This document shows, piece by piece, positions 1-6,080 of a stretch of DNA of 6,165 nt; the first letter of the stretch is position 1, and every line of letters starts with the position of its first letter. The stretch comes from Sneathiella sp. (GTDB taxonomy: Bacteria; Pseudomonadota; Alphaproteobacteria; Sneathiellales; Sneathiellaceae). The stretch spans positions 1 to 6,165 of the forward strand of contig NVRR01000194.1 of the NCBI GenBank assembly GCA_002732675.1, given 5' to 3'. Below the pieces are notes generated by a model. The model had not been told where the DNA came from, did not search any database, and worked only from the letters and a program-made list of their open reading frames with translations. Both the position numbers and the translations under genes were made by a program.

Positions 1-642
1 AACCCGAATCTGATTGGCCTCTTCCGTTTGCAAGCCCGGTCGATCGGATCCCGTTGTTTCCGTCTCATCCACCATCCGTTCAAATTTCACGCGGGTGATT
101 TCCGGCACGTAATGCTTGAGCGTATTCTCGATCTTGATCTGGGTTCCAAATGCCGGCGTCGACAGTCCTGTACTATCCATGTCGAGGGTCACTGTGCCAT
201 TGGTCGGATCATAGGATTTAAAAGCGGCATCACCGCCATCTTCGCGCAATTGCGGAATGATGCGATCCTCCACAAGCTCGGTGATGGCATCGACTATTTT
301 CTGATCGGCTTCGGAATAGCTGGCAGATGTTTCTGTCTCGCCTCCCACCAATACTGGCATGCCGCTCATATAATGATCCATCACCGCCGCCAACACCATG
401 GGTTTGAGCTGAATCCAGAGGGTCTTGTATGTCTCATCATCGGTTTTTGTGATGGTGACGTAATCCTCCCCCAGCTCGACAGCCCGCACGCCCGGAATAT
501 CAAACAGGCGCGCCGCCAGAGGGGAACGCTGGCGGCCCTCCTCGGCATTTTCAAAGCCAACAGAGCCGGACACCAGCACCTGACGGCCCGGCAGAAACTG
601 CATCCTGTTCTCGTCATCGAGTTGCAGGGTCTGGATAAACAT
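1..642 (-). CDS. Nfu/NifU-family protein lacking the CxxC motif (3'-partial)
   Basis: The minus frame is open from an ATG at 642 to the window edge (214 codons, no stop), so the 3' end is missing. It begins MFIQT, the usual start of Nfu proteins. Residues 1 to about 95 match the Nfu N-terminal domain: FLPG (16-19), RSPLAARLF (39-47), IPGV (49-52), then WIQLKP and MDHYMSG. Residues about 110-190 match the NifU C-terminal domain: DGGD at 135-138 and IEN..LKHYVPE near 171-181. Normal Nfu proteins carry or deliver [4Fe-4S] clusters bound by Cys-x-x-Cys in the C-terminal domain. Here that segment reads MDSTGLSTP (155-163), with G159 and T162 in place of the two cysteines and about two residues missing just after. 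The usual TPNP segment near the N-terminus is also replaced. At least 25 residues follow the point where the family normally ends. The family call is firm; cluster-carrier function is doubtful. Confidence 0.86.
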   Translation of the reverse strand, partial: MFIQTLQLDDENRMQFLPGRQVLVSGSVGFENAEEGRQRSPLAARLFDIPGVRAVELGEDYVTITKTDDETYKTLWIQLKPMVLAAVMDHYMSGMPVLVGGETETSASYSEADQKIVDAITELVEDRIIPQLREDGGDAAFKSYDPTNGTVTLDMDSTGLSTPAFGTQIKIENTLKHYVPEITRVKFERMVDETETTGSDRPGLQTEEANQIRV

Positions 643-649
643 CGACATA

Positions 650-654
650 CTCCG
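650..654 (-). promoter_or_regulatory. Ribosome binding site deciding the Nfu start
   Basis: On the minus strand CGGAG ends 7 nt before the ATG at 642 but only 1 nt before the in-frame ATG at 648. The spacing favours 642, which also gives the family-typical N-terminus MFIQT rather than MSMFIQT. Confidence 0.6.
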
Positions 655-780
655 GTCCCGATATGATATCGGGGAAAATTAAATGTAGGTGTCCGCTAGC
701 AATTTAGCCATGCACTCGCAAATCATCTTCCTAACATATGGCGCAGACAGCTCCGTACGACAAGTCAAATCGGTCCGGCC

Positions 781-1794
781 TCAAACCGTCGCAACCGGAT
801 TAGCCGGAGATCCAACGGCACCAGGAAGCCGAAGTGGCGGTGCCGTCAGCAGAAACCGGCTACGGCCGTTTTCCTTGAGCCAGCGATTAAGCGGCGTCAA
901 ATGCCAAAGCTCTCCCAAATGAATACCCAGCTTGAACAGGCAATGTTCATGGATCGGCAAAAATGCGCAACTTCCCTCACCCTTCCGAGATGGATGGGCT
1001 TCAACCGCGTAATTATCGGCGATCAGAACAGAAAGCCCGGTATCGGTGATCCAGTTTAACAGTCGGCTATCCCGACCGTCCAGCGTTGCGCAGGAACCGT
1101 GCAGCTTCTCCTTGACCGGATTTCCGCCCATTTCCATAATCATCTCTGCAAACCCCGTATGCAGACACACCATATCGCCTTCCTCAACGAGGACGTGATC
1201 TTTCTCCATGACCCGCATCAGATCATCATAGCCAACTATGACTGGATCGCGCCCGAACTCGCCTTCCAGATCAATCATCACGCCGCGGCCTTGAACAGCC
1301 GCCGCGGCCATATTCTCTATGCCAAGCGCCGTGACAGACATGCCGCCCTCGTCCTCAGGACCACAAATATGCACGCCCGCGCGATAGCCATTGTAATAAA
1401 CAATCTCGTTTATCCCATCACCATCAGCATCAAACTCCTGCCCGACATGCGCGAGGCTATCCCATTGCGAGGAATATTGGGTATGCAGTAAAACCACATC
1501 ATCGCAAATCACATCAATAAAATCAGGGTTATCCTGCGACAGATTATAGTTCATATTGGGCCGGTCGCCGGACCGTAATGTCGGCGATAGCTTGGGCGGA
1601 AGGCGCCGTGGGTTCAGAAGATTTCCGCCCGGCATATCAAGCGGCAAGCTCAGGCAAAACCTTTCCCCGGTTTTGACCTCTGCCGCCGCGCCGCGAATTT
1701 TTTCAGGTGTAATAAGATTGATCCGCCCGATCTGGTCATCTTCACCGAAGTCACCCCAGTTCGACCCGTCCGGCCTGTTTACCCATCTGGACAT
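781..1794 (-). CDS. Cyclase-family metal-dependent hydrolase
   Basis: This 337-residue protein belongs to the cyclase family (Pfam PF04199), which includes kynurenine formamidase and isatin hydrolase, metal-dependent enzymes that open amide or lactam bonds. It is of the longer type (over 300 residues) rather than the roughly 210-residue KynB type. Visible landmarks are an N-terminal DDQIGRINLITPEKI (19-33), the active-site region HTQYSSQWDSLAHVG (104-118), GRGVMIDL (169-176), LHTGF (211-215), ADNYAVEAHP (259-268), HEHCLFKLGIHLGE (282-295) and the family-typical ending APPLRLPGAVGSP. D112 and H116 keep the spacing of the family's HxGTHxDxPxH motif, but the two upstream histidine positions are Q106 and Q110. 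There is no signal peptide, so it is probably cytoplasmic. AGGAG lies 6 nt before the ATG. It diverges from the MFS transporter gene, which suggests shared control and that it acts on the imported compound. The substrate is unknown. Confidence 0.88.
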   Translation of the reverse strand: MSRWVNRPDGSNWGDFGEDDQIGRINLITPEKIRGAAAEVKTGERFCLSLPLDMPGGNLLNPRRLPPKLSPTLRSGDRPNMNYNLSQDNPDFIDVICDDVVLLHTQYSSQWDSLAHVGQEFDADGDGINEIVYYNGYRAGVHICGPEDEGGMSVTALGIENMAAAAVQGRGVMIDLEGEFGRDPVIVGYDDLMRVMEKDHVLVEEGDMVCLHTGFAEMIMEMGGNPVKEKLHGSCATLDGRDSRLLNWITDTGLSVLIADNYAVEAHPSRKGEGSCAFLPIHEHCLFKLGIHLGELWHLTPLNRWLKENGRSRFLLTAPPLRLPGAVGSPANPVATV

Positions 1795-1800
1795 TTCCTG

Positions 1801-1805
1801 CTCCT
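1801..1805 (-). promoter_or_regulatory. Ribosome binding site of the cyclase gene
   Basis: AGGAG on the minus strand lies 6 nt upstream of the ATG at 1794, a near-ideal Shine-Dalgarno placement that supports this start. Confidence 0.6.
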
Positions 1806-1815
1806 TTTTTTTGTC

Positions 1816-1843
1816 AGCATAGCGCGGGAAAGGGCCACGGCAA
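1816..1843 (-). promoter_or_regulatory. Candidate sigma-70 promoter for the cyclase gene
   Basis: On the minus strand TTGCCG (1838-1843) and TATGCT (1816-1821) are 16 bp apart, each matching 4 of 6 consensus positions. Transcription would begin near 1809, giving a very short leader that still holds the ribosome binding site. This is a pattern match only. Confidence 0.35.
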
Positions 1844-1862
1844 AACCATTTCCGTTCACAGC

Positions 1863-1879
1863 CTGGAATTGACGTCCAG
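1863..1879. promoter_or_regulatory. Candidate operator palindrome in the divergent promoter region
   Basis: CTGGAATTGACGTCCAG has perfect 5-bp inverted arms around a 7-bp centre. It lies between the divergent cyclase and transporter genes. The centre includes TTGACG (1869-1874), a plausible -35 for the plus-strand transporter gene, although the -10 that would follow is poor. A dimeric regulator bound here would cover that -35. The IclR-family protein of this cluster is a natural candidate, but the site does not match the repeat in front of the regulator's own gene. Confidence 0.35.
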
Positions 1880-1925
1880 TTGTTAAACTGATAGCTCTAT
1901 TGCCTTAAAAAAAGCAGCAAAAAAA

Positions 1926-3194
1926 ATGAAAAATGAAGCTGGCGTCGCCTTTAAAATCATTGCGACATTGTCGATTGTCTATGTCGCGAGTAATTTCTTT
2001 CGCTCTTCCATTGCCGTCATTGCGCCGGATATCATGGATGATCTGGCACTGACCCATGAACAGCTGGGGATCGTTGGGGGCATCTTTTTTATTGCCTTTG
2101 CGGTTTTTCAGGTCCCGGTTGGTATTTTTCTCGACAGATATGGCCCGAAAAAAACCATCTGCGGGCTCATGCTGATTTCGGTCCTGGGATCGTTCGGCTT
2201 TGCACTCGCCAGCAGCTTTACCGAGCTGACGGTCGCCCGGATGTTTATCGGCATTGGCTGCTCGCCGGTTCTCATGGGCTCACTGGTTATCATCTCGAGA
2301 TGGCTATCGGCCGATCGGTTTGCTTTCTATGCGTCACTGGTTGTCGGTCTTGGCGGCCTTGGCAATATATTTGCGACGGCACCCACGGCCTATCTCGCGG
2401 ATTTAGCAGGGTGGCGAGAGGTTTTCTTGCTCGCCGGTGTACTAACCGCTCTCTCCTTACTGTTTGGTTTCCTCATTATCAAGGATGCCCCGCTAGGCCA
2501 TGCCTTTCATGATCGGAAGACCGAAAACCTGAAAGATACCTTTGGCGGAGTGCTGGAAATCATCAAAGACCGGCAATTCCAGTATGTCTTCGCCATCAAC
2601 CTTGTGATTTATGGCACTGTGATGAGTATTGTCGGACTGTGGGGATCACATTTTTTGCACGATATCTACGGCCTTGAACTCGCCGAACGCGGCACCATTC
2701 TGCTTTGGATGACGTTGGCCATGATCACGGGTAGTTTGATGTATGGGTGGCTCGACGGTGTTTTTAACAATCGAAAGCATCTGGTCATATTGGCGGCCGT
2801 GATAACAGTTCTGGTGTTGTGCGTTCTGGCGGCCATGCCGGTGATAGAAGTCTGGCAAATCGCATCGCTTCTGGTGTTTCTATGTTTCATCGGCAGCTAT
2901 GGGGTTATCATCATGTCCCATGGTCGATCTATTTTTCCTGAAAAACTCCTGGGTCGCGGCATTGCCACTTTGAATACAGCTGTGTTTTTAGGTGTTTTCC
3001 TGATGCAGGCCATGGGCGGGTTTATCGTCGGCAATTTTGTGCGTGATGACGGATCAGCCCCGCTTATCGCCTACAAGACTTTGTTTTTGAGTATTGCGGG
3101 CGTCTTGACGATCGCGGTTCTTATTTACAGCCTGTCACGGGATTCGAAAACCCAGAACCAGAAAATAGGTCAGCCGGAAACAGACGCCGGCTGA
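1926..3194 (+). CDS. MFS transporter, 12 transmembrane helices
   Basis: This is a 422-residue inner-membrane carrier of the major facilitator superfamily, of typical length. Hydrophobic segments lie near 8-33, 47-67, 76-98, 102-124, 134-155, 163-185, 219-241, 256-278, 285-304, 310-330, 347-369 and 383-403, with a polar cytoplasmic linker at 186-218 between the six-helix halves. The loop after helix 2 has motif A (GIFLDRYGPKK, 66-76). Helix 4 has the motif B pattern R105-x3-G-x-G. GWRE (162-165) precedes helix 6. The second-half copy of motif A is degenerate (GWLDG, 274-278). Such carriers usually use the proton gradient to move small organic solutes. The substrate is unknown, but the flanking catabolic enzymes suggest import of an organic acid or similar compound. 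No Shine-Dalgarno is visible before the ATG; the leader is A-rich. No in-frame ATG follows until residue 37, so this start is preferred. The stop codon lies inside the terminator hairpin. Confidence 0.9.
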   Translation: MKNEAGVAFKIIATLSIVYVASNFFRSSIAVIAPDIMDDLALTHEQLGIVGGIFFIAFAVFQVPVGIFLDRYGPKKTICGLMLISVLGSFGFALASSFTELTVARMFIGIGCSPVLMGSLVIISRWLSADRFAFYASLVVGLGGLGNIFATAPTAYLADLAGWREVFLLAGVLTALSLLFGFLIIKDAPLGHAFHDRKTENLKDTFGGVLEIIKDRQFQYVFAINLVIYGTVMSIVGLWGSHFLHDIYGLELAERGTILLWMTLAMITGSLMYGWLDGVFNNRKHLVILAAVITVLVLCVLAAMPVIEVWQIASLLVFLCFIGSYGVIIMSHGRSIFPEKLLGRGIATLNTAVFLGVFLMQAMGGFIVGNFVRDDGSAPLIAYKTLFLSIAGVLTIAVLIYSLSRDSKTQNQKIGQPETDAG

Positions 3195-3202
3195 CCCTTT
3201 TT
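3168..3202 (+). terminator. Intrinsic terminator, probably bidirectional
   Basis: A perfect 10-bp stem, GGTCAGCCGG (3168-3177) with CCGGCTGACC (3187-3196), encloses a 9-nt loop and is followed by a C and five T (3198-3202). The transporter's TGA stop (3192-3194) sits in the downstream arm. On the minus strand the same stem is followed by TATTTT. It can therefore also end the convergent minus-strand transcript, whose last gene stops at 3226. Confidence 0.88.
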
Positions 3203-3225
3203 ATAGATAACTAAATGCTCGAGGC

Positions 3226-3999
3226 TCAATCGCGATAGTTGCTGCCTTTGCGATCAAGAATACGTAAGAGGCCTGGCCACTCAAGGGTTGTCCGACTGCC
3301 AAATGCCTGGAATTGCGAAGCGGCATGTTCACAAACTTCGCGGGACGGAATAATGATCTCCGCGTTTCCGGCCAACGCCTTGATTTGCGCTTCGCAGGAT
3401 TTCTCCAGATAGTAAATACGCCGGAACGCCTCTGACACGGTTCCGCCAACGGTCAGCAATCCATGATTTCTGAGGATAAACGCGATCCCGTCTCCAAGAT
3501 CGCGCACCAGCCGTTCACGCTCGTCCAGATCAAGGGCAATGCCTTCATAGCCATGATAGGCAAGGCGGTTATAAAACATCATTGAATGCTGGCTGATCGG
3601 CAGCAATCCTTGCTTTTGGGCGGCGACGGCCATTCCGGCGGAGGTATGCGTATGCAGAACACACGTAACATCATGGCACGCGCCATGAATGGCACTGTGT
3701 ATCGTATAACCCGCCGGGTTTATCTTGAACGGCGTCTCGCTCAACACATTCCCGTCAATATCCACCTTTATGAGGCTGGAGGCCGTGATTTCGTCGAAAA
3801 ACAGCCCATACGGATTTATCAGGAACTGGTTATTTTCCCCCGGAACCCGGGCAGAGATATGCGTGAAAATCAAATCGGTCATACCGTAATGCGCGACCAG
3901 ATGGTAGCAGGCAGCGAGATCAACCCGAACCTCCCATTCCTCATCGCTGACTTTTCCTTGCAGACTGGGCACCATTTTATTGATCTTATCTACACCCAT
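3226..3999 (-). CDS. Class II aldolase/adducin-family protein
   Basis: This protein of about 257 residues has the class II aldolase/adducin fold, which includes fuculose- and ribulose-phosphate aldolases and epimerases. Landmarks, numbered from the GTG at 4002, are THISARVPG (47-55), NPAGYTIHSAIH (95-106), HTH (117-119) and NHGLL (179-183). H117, H119 and H180 have the same spacing as zinc ligands His92, His94 and His155 of E. coli FucA. The position of FucA's catalytic Glu73 is G98, so a standard aldol cleavage cannot be assumed. This is common in the adducin-like branch, which includes decarboxylases and uncharacterised enzymes. The start is ambiguous: AGGAG (4008-4012) is 8 nt from the ATG at 3999 and 5 nt from the GTG at 4002. 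ATG is chosen as the commoner codon. The ribosome site lies next to the acyl-CoA dehydrogenase stop, so the two genes are co-transcribed and probably translationally coupled. Substrate unknown. Confidence 0.87.
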   Translation of the reverse strand: MGVDKINKMVPSLQGKVSDEEWEVRVDLAACYHLVAHYGMTDLIFTHISARVPGENNQFLINPYGLFFDEITASSLIKVDIDGNVLSETPFKINPAGYTIHSAIHGACHDVTCVLHTHTSAGMAVAAQKQGLLPISQHSMMFYNRLAYHGYEGIALDLDERERLVRDLGDGIAFILRNHGLLTVGGTVSEAFRRIYYLEKSCEAQIKALAGNAEIIIPSREVCEHAASQFQAFGSRTTLEWPGLLRILDRKGSNYRD

Positions 4000-4007
4000 C
4001 ACTCTAA

Positions 4008-4012
4008 CTCCT
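4008..4012 (-). promoter_or_regulatory. Ribosome binding site of the aldolase-like gene, abutting the upstream stop codon
   Basis: The minus strand reads TAAAAAAGGAG, where TAA is the stop of the acyl-CoA dehydrogenase gene. Ribosomes ending that gene would sit on the next start site, which points to translational coupling. The spacing allows either GTG (4002) or ATG (3999). Confidence 0.55.
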
Positions 4013-4015
4013 TTT

Positions 4016-5170
4016 TTAATTTGCCGCAGACTTCATCATATTTCTGGCAATGACAAGCTGCTGGATTTGTGTCGTTCCTTCATAAAGCCGTAACAGGCGA
4101 ACATCTCGATAAAAACGCTCCACCTTATATTCTGACATATATCCTGCGCCGCCATGGATTTGTACGGCCCGGTCGGCGATGCGCCCGGCCGCTTCTGTCG
4201 TAAACATCTTACAGCAGGCAGCGTGCATGGATATATCTTCTTTTCTATCATATTTTCCCGCCGCATCCAAGGTCATAGACGTTCCGGCATAAAGCTCCGT
4301 CTGACTGTCTGCGAGGAGTGCCTGTACCAGCTGAAACTCTCCGATGATGGTACCGAACTGTTTGCGCTCTGAGGCATAGGCAAGGGCTTCTTCGAGTATC
4401 CGTTCTGAAATACCGGTCGAGACGGCACTCAAATGCAAGCGTCCCCGATCCAGAACTTTCATGGCAGTGTAAAAGCCTTGTCCCTCTTCACCGCCCATTA
4501 ATGCCGAGGCCGGAATACGGACATCTTCAAAAATCACATCACTGGTTTTGGTGCCGCGCTGCCCCATTTTCTGATCGGCCTTGGCAATGGTGACACCTGG
4601 TGTTTTTGGATCAACCAGAAAGGTAGAGATACCCGACGCGCCTTTTTTGTCCGGGTTCGTCCGCGCCATCACCGTCAACATCCCGGCGCGCAATGCATTG
4701 GTGATATACCGCTTGGTGCCGTTCAGCACGTAATCATCGCCGTCCCTGATCGCGACCGTCCGAAGCGATGCAGCATCCGACCCTGCCTCTGGTTCCGTCA
4801 GGCAAAAAGATGAAATGATTTCGCCAGAGGCCAACCGCGGCAAATATTCCTGCTTTTGCGCTTCTGTGCCCGTCATGACCAGGCCCTGACTGCCGATGCC
4901 GACCGTCGTCCCGATAACAGAGCGAAATGCCAGCGCCGCCCGACAGAGTTCGTGCACGATTTCACATTCCTGCGACATGCTGAGACCTATCCCGCCATAC
5001 TCCTCCGGAATAGACAGACCAAACAGACCCAGCTTTCGCATATCATCAATGATTTCCTCCGGCACGTCGTCCGTGTCTTCAACAATATCCTCCGCCGGAA
5101 CCAACTTCTCCCGCACGAATCGTATGACGGCATCTTTCATCATATCAAATGTCTCATTATCCAGAGCCAT
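4016..5170 (-). CDS. Acyl-CoA dehydrogenase
   Basis: This is a 384-residue, full-length FAD-dependent acyl-CoA dehydrogenase, which forms the alpha,beta double bond of an acyl-CoA and passes electrons to electron-transfer flavoprotein. The helical N-terminal domain covers about 1-115. The middle beta domain carries family signature 1, CLTEPEAGSD (123-132), and NGTKRYITNA (150-159). The C-terminal helical domain includes RKQFG (269-273) and signature 2, QIHGGAGYMSEYKVER (337-352). E364 in LYEGTTQIQ sits at the usual catalytic-base position of short/medium-chain members, so the enzyme should be active. AAGGAAA lies about 7 nt before the ATG. It is the first enzyme gene after the regulator (85-bp gap) and is tightly followed by the aldolase-like gene. 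No ETF, CoA ligase or hydratase gene is nearby, and the acyl chain it accepts cannot be told from sequence. Confidence 0.94.
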   Translation of the reverse strand: MALDNETFDMMKDAVIRFVREKLVPAEDIVEDTDDVPEEIIDDMRKLGLFGLSIPEEYGGIGLSMSQECEIVHELCRAALAFRSVIGTTVGIGSQGLVMTGTEAQKQEYLPRLASGEIISSFCLTEPEAGSDAASLRTVAIRDGDDYVLNGTKRYITNALRAGMLTVMARTNPDKKGASGISTFLVDPKTPGVTIAKADQKMGQRGTKTSDVIFEDVRIPASALMGGEEGQGFYTAMKVLDRGRLHLSAVSTGISERILEEALAYASERKQFGTIIGEFQLVQALLADSQTELYAGTSMTLDAAGKYDRKEDISMHAACCKMFTTEAAGRIADRAVQIHGGAGYMSEYKVERFYRDVRLLRLYEGTTQIQQLVIARNMMKSAAN

Positions 5171-5223
5171 CGTAATTTCCTTTTCTTATTTTTATGAGAT
5201 TTGTTAGATTTAATTTATTGGCG

Positions 5224-5241
5224 GGACGAGGCACCTTGTCC
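5224..5241. promoter_or_regulatory. Dyad in the regulator-dehydrogenase gap
   Basis: GGACGAGGCACCTTGTCC pairs at 7 of 9 positions around its centre. It lies 15 bp past the regulator stop in the only sizeable gap of the minus-strand run. It could be an operator, or an RNA stem trimming transcription between the two genes. It has no T-tract, so it is not a good intrinsic terminator. The AT-rich stretch at about 5176-5220 that follows may hold a separate promoter, but I see no convincing -35/-10 pair. Confidence 0.3.
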
Positions 5242-5255
5242 TAAACGATATCCGG

Positions 5256-6059
5256 TCATGATAAACCACACATAACTTCGACGCTTCTGGCCAGACCGAC
5301 AAGTAGCGGCCCCGCTTCCGTTCGAAGTTTTTCTTCCGTGACGGAATATGAAGATCCCCCGCAGTTATACGCCGCAATATCCCCAGTCGAATTATCCCGC
5401 GCCGCCGTGCCGACAGCATGAAAACTTGACTGCCATTCTCCCATGGAGAGGCAATAACCGTAATCGGCAAAATCTTTCTGCGCCCTTTCGATGCCTTTTT
5501 TAAGCTCAGGCCAGTCATGCGCGAATCTCTTCCGGACATGGTCGAGCAGAAAATCCCGCTCGCTATCGGATAGTTTGCACAGAAAGGCGCGACCAATTGC
5601 CGATGTGGCAATTGGCAGGTAAGAGCCGGTTTCCAGCCGCAACGTACTCTCGTCCGCGCCACGAACAGTCTCGATATAGAGCATGTTCAAGCGATCGCGG
5701 GTGCCCATAGCCACGCCAAGCCCGACTCGTTTGGCCAAATCATTCATGAGCGGGCGCGATAACAGCCTAAGTTTGTTATTGGCCAGAAATGTATAGCCTA
5801 AAGAGAGAACGGCCGGGGACGGCTCATATTTTCCGAGGCCTTTGCGATAAGTGAGATATCCTAATTGAAGCAGAGTGCTGGTTAATCTAGAGACAGTTGA
5901 GCGCGGCAAATTGGTCCGTTTGGCAATCTCATTATTGCCAATAGGCCCCTCTCCCGGCCGAAATGCTCTTAATATCTCGAGCCCTCGCGCCAACGACGTC
6001 ACGAAATGCCGGTCATGTTCAGGCACCGCGCCGTCTATCAGAGATTTATCAATGCTCAT
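5256..6059 (-). CDS. IclR-family transcriptional regulator
   Basis: This 267-residue protein has the two-domain IclR layout. Residues about 17-80 form the winged helix-turn-helix: FVTSLARGLEILRAF (19-33), NNEIAKRTNLPRSTVSRL (42-59, recognition helix around RSTVSRL) and the wing LGYLTYRKGLGKYEPS. Residues about 95-265 form the GAF-like effector domain, with LRLETGSYLPIATSAIGRAFL (140-160), YGYCLSMGEW (200-209) and NCGG (232-235). Length is normal for the family. Proteins of this type bind as dimers or tetramers and switch catabolic genes on or off in response to a small aromatic or aliphatic acid. AGGT lies 5 nt before the ATG. The gene heads the minus-strand run of dehydrogenase and aldolase-like genes, so it probably controls them, itself, and perhaps the divergent cyclase/transporter pair. 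The effector is unknown; the pathway substrate or an intermediate is the usual guess. Confidence 0.92.
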   Translation of the reverse strand: MSIDKSLIDGAVPEHDRHFVTSLARGLEILRAFRPGEGPIGNNEIAKRTNLPRSTVSRLTSTLLQLGYLTYRKGLGKYEPSPAVLSLGYTFLANNKLRLLSRPLMNDLAKRVGLGVAMGTRDRLNMLYIETVRGADESTLRLETGSYLPIATSAIGRAFLCKLSDSERDFLLDHVRKRFAHDWPELKKGIERAQKDFADYGYCLSMGEWQSSFHAVGTAARDNSTGDIAAYNCGGSSYSVTEEKLRTEAGPLLVGLARSVEVMCGLS

Positions 6060-6080
6060 ATTCTACCTAAGGATTAAATC

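Noticed and set aside
157..168. Cysteine loss in the Nfu-like gene as a frameshift artefact
   Set aside because: Reading the other two minus-strand frames across this segment gives no CxxC (one has a stop, the other a single Cys). The conserved residues on both sides are in the same frame with no sign of compensating indels.
28..666. A 212-codon plus-strand open frame
   Set aside because: It lies antisense to the Nfu-like gene, its residues are compositionally odd (many His, Arg, Cys), and it resembles no family I know. The minus frame matches a known family throughout, so this is a shadow.
660..670. GATATGATATC inverted repeat upstream of the Nfu-like gene
   Set aside because: A 5-bp-arm, AT-rich palindrome with a 1-bp centre is too common by chance. 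I found no matching copy elsewhere and no clear promoter around it.
689..922. A 77-codon plus-strand frame starting in the gap between the cyclase and Nfu-like genes
   Set aside because: Most of it overlaps the conserved C-terminus of the cyclase on the other strand, and it has no ribosome site or known motif. I see no gene or clear terminator in the gap at 643-780.
1099..1491. A 130-codon plus-strand open frame inside the cyclase gene
   Set aside because: It is fully antisense to a well-matched family protein and has no ribosome binding site or recognisable domain.
4856..5207. Two overlapping plus-strand frames opposite the start of the acyl-CoA dehydrogenase
   Set aside because: Both are antisense shadows of conserved coding sequence, without a convincing start signal.
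5210..5662. A 150-codon minus-strand open frame overlapping the IclR gene
   Set aside because: It is in another frame of a well-supported IclR gene, is rich in Arg and Cys, and has no recognisable domain.
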